Shown: in pieces, positions 28,246 to 35,639 of the stretch
How the letters are laid out: every line of letters starts with the position of its first letter
Position numbering within the stretch: position 1 is the stretch's first letter
The notes under the pieces: generated by a model
The model's input: only the letters and a program-made list of their open reading frames with translations
What the model was told of the DNA's origin: nothing
Database searches by the model: none
Made by a program: the position numbers and the translations under genes
Assembly (NCBI RefSeq): GCF_001767295.1
Contig: NZ_CP014944.1
Span: 4,092,001 to 4,156,000 of the forward strand
Reading direction: 5' to 3'
DNA: 64,000 nucleotides
DNA from: Colwellia sp. PAMC 20917
GTDB lineage: Bacteria; Pseudomonadota; Gammaproteobacteria; Enterobacterales; Alteromonadaceae

Positions 28246-28843
28246 AGTGTTTTTATCTTAAAAGAGTGGCGCTTTGCCATACTATCGACAAAGCTATTCT
28301 ATTATACAATAGGACCAGTAAGTTTTTTAATTACCTCAAGCATATTTTCTCGAACGCTCAGTGTTTTCAACCATGATACTTAAATCTATAGTATTAATTT
28401 TTACCCAGACATCATCATCAATTTCAAAACCATATTCAATAGTATATTCTTTGTTTTTTAATTTATTCAGAACTAATAAAATGACTTTTACTTTTTGTAA
28501 AGAAAAGGTTAAGTCTAGCCGTGAGCTAATAATTATCAGAAGAATTAAAGAAAAGAAATAATAAGACACTCATGTTAAAAAGCTAAACATATGACAAATA
28601 TACTTTAACATTTATGGAGTCCTCACCTATAAGTAAAGAATTAATAAGACACTCATGCTAAAAAGCTAAATAGATGACAAATAAACGCCAACATTTATGG
28701 AGTTCTCACCTATAAGAAATATTTTGACAATATATTCGTGCGTTAAAGAAAGATGTAGTCAATTTTCTCCCAAAATAACAATTTTTTGACAAGGTTATTC
28801 CCCCAAAGTCATGGATTAATAATTCACACCTCTTTTAATGTCT
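28246..28843. other. Region between fdhD and the transposase, mainly repeats
   Basis: Apart from the fdhD leader this holds the paired 72-bp repeats at 28562-28716. A minus-strand open frame (28336-28569) has coding-like composition (GFEIDDDVWVKINTIDLSIM). However, its only start is a GTG inside the repeat motif and I recognise no family, so I do not call it a gene. Confidence 0.4.
28562..28716. repeat. Pair of 72-bp direct repeats with the GAGTGTCTT motif (inverted)
   Basis: Two copies (28562-28633 and 28645-28716) begin TAAGACACTCATG and end CTCACCTATAAG, with a few substitutions between them. The first bases are the reverse complement of CATGAGTGTCTTA, the same core found in the repeats at 29886, 29933 and 35226-35420. 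They flank the transposase gene on its 3' side. Confidence 0.85.
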
Positions 28844-29818
28844 TCAAGCAAAGAGTTTATTGCAATGGCTTAAATTATGTCGTCGCTTTAATTGCTGATG
28901 CTCGCAGTAATCACTCAGCACATCTTCGTGGCCGATAGCACCATGAAATTGTGTTCTAAATTCGGTGGTGATGATTAACCAGTTGTCCGCTGAGATATTC
29001 AATCGCTTGAGGATCTCTGGTTGTTTTTGTTCGATGAAACCCCGTTTATCCCCGCTAATACAGCGGCCAGTTAACGCAATTAATTGAAGATAGTCGGCGA
29101 GTTCAAAAGGTAGCCCCTTTGGCATATTTTTCCTGGGGTTACCAATAAAGGGAAATAGGGTATTGGGCTGTTGGCCCTTTTTTGCCTCTTTACAACGACG
29201 TTTTATGCTTGTATGGGCTGAGCTCTCTGGTGTCTTTGCGATATTGGCTCGAATAGGGTTTAAATCAACATAGGCCATACAAGACGCTAGTGCTGCTTCA
29301 TCCAATAACGCTTGGGATTTAAAGCGTCCTTCCCAAAATCTACCGGTGCAGTTATCTTCTTGGTTAGCCGCTCTTGCAATACTTTCATTAATATACCCCA
29401 TAAACCAACTGATTTTCATCAGGCGCTTTCGATAGACCTCTGCGGTTGCATTAACCTCATCAAGTAAGGGTTGAGCTAAGCGGTCACCGTTGCAATATTG
29501 TTTGGTCAGTAACGTACCTTTGTGTATGCGGTGCCAGCGCACAAGTACGTCAGTCATTGTCCACTGCTTCGCTTTTTCTTCATCAATAAATAACACCACA
29601 TGATAGTGATTACTCATCACCGCATAGGCACAAACCTCAATCGCAAAAACTTGCGTCAGAAAATGCAGTTTGTCTTCCACCCAACCTCGCCGGTGCTCAA
29701 AACTATGACCTGAAAAGGTATCTTCACCACATAAGAAAGCGCGTCGAACACAACGCGCCACACAATGATAATAAGGCGTGTCTACTAAACTGATTTGTTG
29801 CTTCCTTGGCGTGGCCAT
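28844..29818 (-). mobile_element. REP-associated tyrosine transposase (RAYT, Y1/HUH family)
   Basis: A 324-residue Y1-type transposase of the TnpA-REP group. The HUH metal motif is in VMSNHYHVVLF, followed by the INESIARAANQEDN segment and the typical GRFWEGRFKSQALLDEAAL and AYVDLNPIRANIAKTPE blocks. These single-copy enzymes are thought to mobilise or maintain REP-type palindromic repeats rather than behave as ordinary insertion sequences. Here paired repeats with a common GAGTGTCTT core lie on both sides of the gene in opposite orientation, and another cluster lies 5.4 kb away. The gene looks intact. Confidence 0.93.
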
Positions 29819-29860
29819 AACTCACCTAAGATAAAATAGCTTGGTTACTTTAGCTTAGTA

Positions 29861-29978
29861 CAAAGGTAAAACTTGTTCAATTTAAGGTGAGTGTCTAGTT
29901 AATTTTTTCAAAGGTAAAACTTGTTCAATTTAGGATGAGTGTCTTGTTGATTTTTTGTTGATTTTTTGTTGATTTTTT
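29861..29978. repeat. Two 48-bp direct repeats plus a triple 11-mer, 5' of the transposase
   Basis: Copies at 29861-29908 and 29909-29956 both start CAAAGGTAAAACTTGTTCAA and end TGAGTGTCT.GTT.ATTTTTT. The second is extended by tandem GTTGATTTTTT units (29946-29978, three copies). The shared core GAGTGTCT faces the opposite way to that in the 28.5-kb pair. Confidence 0.85.
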
Positions 29979-30048
29979 AAAGGAACAGCGATTGAGGAGG
30001 TTATTTATATTTGTTCTAAGTTGTTTCGTTTGTGTATTAAATAAATTA

Positions 30049-30080
30049 AAAAAAGCAAAGTGAGATCACTTTGCTTTTTT
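30049..30080 (-). terminator. Terminator of the STN-TonB receptor gene
   Basis: A perfect 13-bp inverted repeat AAAAGCAAAGTGA (30051-30063) and TCACTTTGCTTTT (30066-30078) is flanked by A and T runs, so it can act on both strands. It lies about 60 bases beyond the receptor stop codon. Confidence 0.85.
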
Positions 30081-30141
30081 GATTGTAATAACTTACTTAT
30101 AGCTAAATTATTTGAAACCAGTATATAGTTTAAGTATACAA

Positions 30142-33087
30142 CTAGAAACGGTATTCAGCACCGGCGTAGAAATAGGCACCATTAAAACCAAAAGGTGCTG
30201 AACGGCGTGAATAAGTAAACACACCAGGACTACTAACGACAACATTACCATTGGCGTCAACAATAGTGCCAGAGCGAGAATTTCCTATTTCATTTTTATC
30301 AGGGTACACATCAAAAATGTTATTTCCACCGAAGTTAAATGAAAGCTCATCGTTAAATTGATAATTCACGCGTAAATCTGTTAATACTTCAGCGCCATAC
30401 GTTTGTCTTTCACCATCAAGAACCGTGTACTCACCGTAACGATTAAAGGCTAAGTTAACTGTGAAATCACCAATTTTATATAATCCACTTAAACTTATGC
30501 GGTCTTGAGGTTGCCATTCTTCAATAATAGAAATCGCCTGCTCTGAAAAAACATCTTCAGGTGAAATTCCACCTAATGCGCTACCTGCTGGAGTATAAGT
30601 ATCAGTAACTTCTGTTTCCGAGAAATTTGCGGCAAATGTTAAGTCTAATGTGCCAGACATCACTTCTGTATTCCATGTTGCTATAATATCAACACCTTTT
30701 GTTTTAGTGTCAGCACCATTTAAAAAGAATTGCCCTGCACCTGCTCCAGATGAAACTAATGCCGCATCAAGTGCTGACGATAATCCGTTACCTAATGAAT
30801 TACTTAACACAATGCGGTCTTCAATTTCGATAGAATAAAAATCAACAGTTAAATTAATCTCTTCGGTAACTCTCACAACAGAGCCAATACTAAAGTTGGT
30901 TGATACTTCTTCTTTTAGCTCAGGAATACCAATAGCTTGCGCTAGAATACTGTCATTTCGGAAAGTACCAATTTGTACTGCAATCTGGTCACCACCATTA
31001 GGATTTGTCTGGAATTGAGTACTAATATTATCAGTATAAAGTTGTTGCATTGACGGAGCTCTAAAGCCAGTACTTGTGGCGCCACGTAATGATACATCAT
31101 CAGTAATTGACCAATTAGCAGCAAGTTTGAAATTAGTACTATCACCAAAACCGTCGTAATCATCGTAGCGAACTGCTGTGCTAATAATTAGGTTATCAGT
31201 GACTTCTGCTTCTGTGTCGATGTAAAAAGAAATTACATCACGAGATTCATCAACAGATTGTAGTGGGGCTGTACCACCAAATCCTTGTGTTCCTGCACTG
31301 CGGTCTGTTGCATATAAGCTATTGCCGAGTTCATCGGTATCATAATCTCGGTATGAATATTCATCACCGGCTTTTACTCTAAATTCATCTGTGCGAAACT
31401 CGGTACCCATAGCTAAAGAAAACCAATCAAAATTTTGAGTGTAATCCATATTAATAGTTTGTAAGGTGAGTTCTAAGCCGTAAGCAAACGCTTCGCGAGG
31501 AATTGAGCTACGAATCTCATTAGCGGATAGTGCTGAGGTGTAGATGAGTGAATTAGCATAAGATGAATTTATTGTATCCCGAGTCGTGTAATCAATATTG
31601 TTTTCACCATAGGTATATGATAAATCTAATGATGAATCATTACTAAATTCAGTTTTATAACCAAAGTTGTATGAAATATCTTTTATTTCAGTATTGATTT
31701 TAGGTAAAAATCCAGCAGGAATAGTTGCATCACCATCTTGAAGCTGTGCGTTACCTCCGCCGTTCGCATTATGGCGAAAGAAAGCTGCTGATTCGTTATC
31801 ACGGCTTGAATAAGTCACAAAACCATATAAATGACCATCAGCTAAATCGTAGCCAGTATTTATTGTTAGCCCTATTTGCTCAGAGTCTGCGTCGCCAATA
31901 CGAAATGTTTCACGAGTGGCGGTAGCTTCACGCGGGTCGCCTAATAATAAATCGCCATTATCAAGCTGGGTACAGCCTGAAAATTGACATGAACCATGTA
32001 AGCCTGCTCTGTCAGAGTAGCCTCTATCACGTATATTTAACGTGGTATTAAGGAAGCCATTATCGCCAAGTGCAAAACCCTTAGAAATATCAATATTTGT
32101 AGTTTCACCATCGCCAGCTGAGTTTTCGCCATAAGAAACACCAACGCTTCCACCTTCACTTTGATCTTTAAGAATAATATTAATGACACCGGCAATTGCA
32201 TCTGAACCATATTGAGCAGCGGCGCCGTCACGTAATACTTCAATACGCTTAATAGATGCGGCAGGAATAGCATTCATATCTGTACCAGCAGTACCACGTC
32301 CAACTGAGGTGTTAATGTGAATTAAACTCGCTTGATGGCGGCGTTTGCCGTTGATTAACACTAATGTTTGATCAGGACCTAAGCCACGCAAGGTAGCAGG
32401 GCGCAATGCATCAGTTCCATCACTAATCGATGAGCTTGAAAAGTTAAATGATGGGGCTATGGCTTGTAACATTCTACCGACTTCTGTTTGCCCAGTGTTA
32501 AGCAAAGCTTCAGCAGACAAAATATCTACGGGAACAGGTAAGTCTTCTGCAGAACGACCAGCAACACGGCTTCCTATAACTGAAATTTTTTCTACTTCTT
32601 GTTCACTGACTTGAGCAGGCTCTTGGGCAAGTGCTGTTTGACTTGCTGCGCTTAGCATTAGTGGAACTAAAGCTGCTTTGAGCATTGTGCTTTTATTCAT
32701 TGTTATATTACTCCTGAGATGTTTATGTAGTTTTATGCTCAGTTGACCAGCGTTATCTATAACAGCGGTTAAGTTGGTGTTTTTTAAAAGTTGTTGTAAA
32801 CCGTCTTTAACCGAATATTTGCCCTTTAACTCATTTGCATAATGTTCTTTTGTTAAGTCATAGGAAAATAAAATCGTTTTATTTGCCTGTAATGCAAATG
32901 AAATGAGCGCTTTATCAGCACGCTGTTCCTTCACTGTAAAGTTGATCAAGCTTTCGGCAAATGCTCCAGACGTGAATATAAGACAGGTACATATAAAAAA
33001 TGTAGCGCTTGTTAACGGCCGAAATACAGAAAGTTGAAAACGACAAAATAACTTTTGCCAACCTTGCAGTGTTAATAAACAGTTCAG
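30142..33087 (-). CDS. STN-domain TonB-dependent receptor with two signal-peptide-like segments
   Basis: An outer-membrane TonB-dependent receptor with an N-terminal secretin/TonB short (STN) signalling domain, as in FecA-type transducers. The frame is open well upstream of the first usual start. A CTG at 33087, 9 bases after AGAGGA, would add a signal peptide (ATFFICTCLIFTSGAFAES) directly before the STN domain (INFTVKEQRADKALISFALQ). After the STN a second signal-peptide-like segment follows (MNKSTMLKAALVPLMLSAAS, then QTALAQEP), starting at ATG 32700 with its own AGGAG. Next come the TonB box region, the plug (GLGPDQTLVLINGKRRHQAS, RIEVLRDGAAAQYGSDAIAG) and the barrel ending YFYAGAEYRF. 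The cognate FecR and sigma genes lie upstream. Confidence 0.88.
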   Translation of the reverse strand: MNCLLTLQGWQKLFCRFQLSVFRPLTSATFFICTCLIFTSGAFAESLINFTVKEQRADKALISFALQANKTILFSYDLTKEHYANELKGKYSVKDGLQQLLKNTNLTAVIDNAGQLSIKLHKHLRSNITMNKSTMLKAALVPLMLSAASQTALAQEPAQVSEQEVEKISVIGSRVAGRSAEDLPVPVDILSAEALLNTGQTEVGRMLQAIAPSFNFSSSSISDGTDALRPATLRGLGPDQTLVLINGKRRHQASLIHINTSVGRGTAGTDMNAIPAASIKRIEVLRDGAAAQYGSDAIAGVINIILKDQSEGGSVGVSYGENSAGDGETTNIDISKGFALGDNGFLNTTLNIRDRGYSDRAGLHGSCQFSGCTQLDNGDLLLGDPREATATRETFRIGDADSEQIGLTINTGYDLADGHLYGFVTYSSRDNESAAFFRHNANGGGNAQLQDGDATIPAGFLPKINTEIKDISYNFGYKTEFSNDSSLDLSYTYGENNIDYTTRDTINSSYANSLIYTSALSANEIRSSIPREAFAYGLELTLQTINMDYTQNFDWFSLAMGTEFRTDEFRVKAGDEYSYRDYDTDELGNSLYATDRSAGTQGFGGTAPLQSVDESRDVISFYIDTEAEVTDNLIISTAVRYDDYDGFGDSTNFKLAANWSITDDVSLRGATSTGFRAPSMQQLYTDNISTQFQTNPNGGDQIAVQIGTFRNDSILAQAIGIPELKEEVSTNFSIGSVVRVTEEINLTVDFYSIEIEDRIVLSNSLGNGLSSALDAALVSSGAGAGQFFLNGADTKTKGVDIIATWNTEVMSGTLDLTFAANFSETEVTDTYTPAGSALGGISPEDVFSEQAISIIEEWQPQDRISLSGLYKIGDFTVNLAFNRYGEYTVLDGERQTYGAEVLTDLRVNYQFNDELSFNFGGNNIFDVYPDKNEIGNSRSGTIVDANGNVVVSSPGVFTYSRRSAPFGFNGAYFYAGAEYRF

Positions 33088-33153
33088 AAGGAAAATTCCT
33101 CTATAATATTTTATAAAAAATATATTGAGTTAAAAGACAGGGAGTATTTAAAA

Positions 33154-34215
33154 TTATTTCGTTGTATTTAAGCTCAAATGAATTGAGTTTTCATTTACTT
33201 TTTCAAATTGAATATTAAAGTTACTACTTAACGATTTAAGAAGTCCATCAATATCATTCGCCTTGAAGTAACCGGCCACTTTTATGTTATTGAGTTCAAC
33301 ATCCTTAATTTCAAAGGTTGTGGTGGTATAACGACTGATTTCAGCTAATGCTTCATCGAGTGGTTTGCCATTAAAAACTAACATACCTTGTTGCCAAGCA
33401 AGTTCTCGTTGAATTTGCTCAAATGAAGTTTTTATATTTGATGTTTGAATATTGTTTTCTATGGTGGCAATTTCACCAGATGTTATCAATAAACCAGGTA
33501 ATTTTTCTTTAGGTAAAGTAGATAACATCTTTGCTATTTTATTTAATGGTTGGTTCGACTTGGTCATTAATACTTGACCTTCAGTGACTACAAGCTCCAT
33601 GTTTTCATTAGATTTTCTTTTTACATTAAAGATTGTGCCTAACGCGGTAAATGATTTTTCGCCAACTGTTACGGTAAAGGGTCTACTTTTATCTTTGGCA
33701 ACATCAAAGTTTGCTTCGCCTTTAATCAATCTTAATAGGCGATTATTTTTTGAATAACTGACTTCGACTAAACTATTGGTATTAAGTTTAATTCTAGAGC
33801 CATCGGACAGTGAAAACCGGGTTTGCTGTCCTATTTCTGTTTGCAACGTTCTTACTTCTACAAATCTTTTTTCGTTATTGTCATTCACAAAAGGTGTGAT
33901 GTTCACAAAGAATTTACCCGCAAATAACAGAATAAAGGCAATGCCTGCTGCAACAGCATATTTAGCAATAACATTCTGCTTTTTTTGAATTGGCTTTTCT
34001 AATGTAAATAATGCACTTAACTCATTGAGTACACTTAAATCATCCCAAAGTGCAGCTAAAGAAAATAAGGTTTTGCGATGAAAATCACTTTGATTCACCC
34101 ATAGTTGAAAGTCGAGTTTATCTTTGTTGGAAAGACCCCGATCAATTTTGCTTACCCAAAGACTTGCTTGTGCTTTGATGTCGGCTTTACTGGTGAATGG
34201 TTTAACTGTTGTCAT
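33154..34215 (-). CDS. FecR-family anti-sigma / signal transducer
   Basis: A 353-residue FecR-type protein. The N-terminal cytoplasmic DUF4880-like part (ASLWVSKIDRGLSNKDKLDF, LWVNQSDFHRKTLF) is followed by one membrane span (AVAAGIAFILLFAGKFFV, ~residues 88-105). The periplasmic FecR domain has TEIGQQTRFSLSDGSRIKLN and GEANFDVAKDKSRPFTVTVG. The C-terminal STN-like module is GMLVFNGKPLDEALAEISRY. It should receive a signal from the STN domain of the neighbouring receptor in the periplasm and control the ECF sigma factor in the cytoplasm. It lies 25 bases downstream of the sigma gene and is presumably co-transcribed with it. Confidence 0.93.
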   Translation of the reverse strand: MTTVKPFTSKADIKAQASLWVSKIDRGLSNKDKLDFQLWVNQSDFHRKTLFSLAALWDDLSVLNELSALFTLEKPIQKKQNVIAKYAVAAGIAFILLFAGKFFVNITPFVNDNNEKRFVEVRTLQTEIGQQTRFSLSDGSRIKLNTNSLVEVSYSKNNRLLRLIKGEANFDVAKDKSRPFTVTVGEKSFTALGTIFNVKRKSNENMELVVTEGQVLMTKSNQPLNKIAKMLSTLPKEKLPGLLITSGEIATIENNIQTSNIKTSFEQIQRELAWQQGMLVFNGKPLDEALAEISRYTTTTFEIKDVELNNIKVAGYFKANDIDGLLKSLSSNFNIQFEKVNENSIHLSLNTTK

Positions 34216-34240
34216 ACAATATTCTTTTTTAATTTATACT

Positions 34241-34801
34241 TTATTTTATAATTGAACGTGCGTTATTTTTTAAGGTTGAAGCTTTTGGTATACTATTTTG
34301 CTCAATCCTTTCCATATATTCAGCGCACTTTAATAAGCCCTTAGCGACATGTTTCTCAACTGTACTTTCACTAAGGTTTAAATAGTTAGCTATTTCCTTT
34401 TGGCTGAAGCCGTAAACTTTTTTTAATATAAATGTTTTGCGGACTACGTTAGATAATTGCTCTGTCGCTCGGCAAAATAATAGGAAACGTTCCTTACTCT
34501 CAAATTGTTCTTCAAATTTCAGCGAGGTTAATCCAATTAAAGCGTCAGCAGAATCATCTAATGAATCACTGTATTTATTATCCCACTTATTTACGTGATT
34601 TAGCGCAAGATTTTTAGCTGTTTTAAGAATAAAACTACGAGCGTATTTTATTTCTTCTTTGAGATCGGCTTCATAAGTTCGAATAAACGTCTCTTGTATA
34701 ATATCATCAATGTCATCAGGACTGGCGATTTTATTGATATAGCGCTTAATATTAGCCGTGTAGTTAACAAACAGCGTAGTGAATTTACTATTCTGAGCCA
34801 T
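34241..34801 (-). CDS. FecI-like ECF RNA polymerase sigma factor
   Basis: A 186-residue ECF sigma-70 factor. Region 2 shows DDIDDIIQETFIRTYEADL, the core-binding and -10 recognition helix. Region 4 is a helix-turn-helix (YGFSQKEIANYLNLSESTVE, ~residues 138-157). It has no extra domains. With FecR and the STN receptor it forms the standard cell-surface signalling trio, in which ligand binding at the receptor frees sigma to transcribe the receptor operon. The first ATG (34801) follows an AT-rich leader without a clear Shine-Dalgarno. Confidence 0.93.
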   Translation of the reverse strand: MAQNSKFTTLFVNYTANIKRYINKIASPDDIDDIIQETFIRTYEADLKEEIKYARSFILKTAKNLALNHVNKWDNKYSDSLDDSADALIGLTSLKFEEQFESKERFLLFCRATEQLSNVVRKTFILKKVYGFSQKEIANYLNLSESTVEKHVAKGLLKCAEYMERIEQNSIPKASTLKNNARSIIK

Positions 34802-34990
34802 TGTTGTTCTTGTTATTTTTATTTTATTGTGAAACCGAGTGTAGGGTGGGAAGCAAATAATTACAATGACATTAAATAAGATTTAGTTTGTAGGTTAGGT
34901 GATGACAAATTTGTAACTCTTGTTGAACAAATAGGAGTTGGTCACAGATGCTTAATTTTTTAAGGATAGAGCTGAAGATAAAATAATTAA

Positions 34991-35284
34991 CAATGCGGAA
35001 TTTATGAAAGATATTCATACAAAGTTATTGTTGAACACCTTGAGCTATTTACAGAAAAAAACTGGGGTAAATTTGAATACCTTTTATGGACGTCAGAGGT
35101 TGAGTACTATGAAATCAAACATGTTTTACCTAGAAAGTTAAGCCAATTAAGGTTTGAACTTGAAAGTAAGTATGTCGTTTTTTTATTTTTAATAATAAAA
35201 ATAAGCTTCAAGCTATTTGAGTTTAGAATGAGTGTCTTATTAATTGTCTCTATGAAATTAAACATGTCTTACCTAGAAAGTTAA
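34991..35284 (+). pseudogene. Protein-coding remnant partly inside the 140-bp repeat
   Basis: A 97-codon open frame without a start reads as a plausible soluble protein: VIVEHLELFTEKNWGKFEYL, then LWTSEVEYYEIKHVLPRKLS. Its second half runs into the repeat copies and loses protein character. I do not recognise the family. It is probably the 5' part of a lost gene over which the repeat unit was built. Confidence 0.35.
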
Positions 35285-35420
35285 GCCAATTAAGGTTTGA
35301 ACTTGAAGGTAAGTGTGTCGTTTTTTTGTTTTTGATAATGAAAATAAGCTTCAAGCTATTTCAGTTTAGAATGAGTGTCTTGTTAATTGTTGTTTAGAAT
35401 GAGTGTCTTGTTAATTGTTT
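35108..35420. repeat. Two 140-bp direct repeats plus a third copy of the GAGTGTCTT core
   Basis: Copies at 35108-35247 and 35251-35390 share TATGAAAT.AAACATG at the start, CCTAGAAAGTTAAGCCAATT in the middle and TTTAGAATGAGTGTCTT.TT at the end. A short third copy of the last 28 bases follows at 35392-35420. The core ATGAGTGTCTTATTAATT at 35228-35245 is identical, on the opposite strand, to the core of the repeat at 28645. Confidence 0.85.
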
Positions 35421-35639
35421 TATCTACTATGAGCGGTTCCTAGTGGCCTAAGAAATTATATGGTTAATGGAGAAGGGTCAATAATAAACAGATCAGTGGT
35501 ATTTTATAAAATTTAAACGCGAGTATTTGTTGATCGTATATGAGATTTGGTCTGCTGAACACAGAATTACCTTTACACTAGTGGTAGAATTGCAGCTTAG
35601 GGTAAGTCGAATTTTTCTATATCTAGGTCTGTGCTGTAA

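Larger units (their letters stand above)
34802..35639. other. Repeat-rich intergenic region upstream of sigma and helicase genes
   Basis: About 840 bases. The left end holds the sigma-gene leader, the middle the 140-bp repeats and a coding remnant (34991-35284), and the right end the helicase promoter. No intact gene is visible. Confidence 0.6.

Noticed and set aside
28336-28569. 77-codon minus-strand open frame between fdhD and the transposase
   Set aside because: Its only start is a GTG within the repeat core and the hydrophobic N-terminus is AT-driven. Composition of the C-terminal half is coding-like, so it may be a fragment, but it is not a supported gene.
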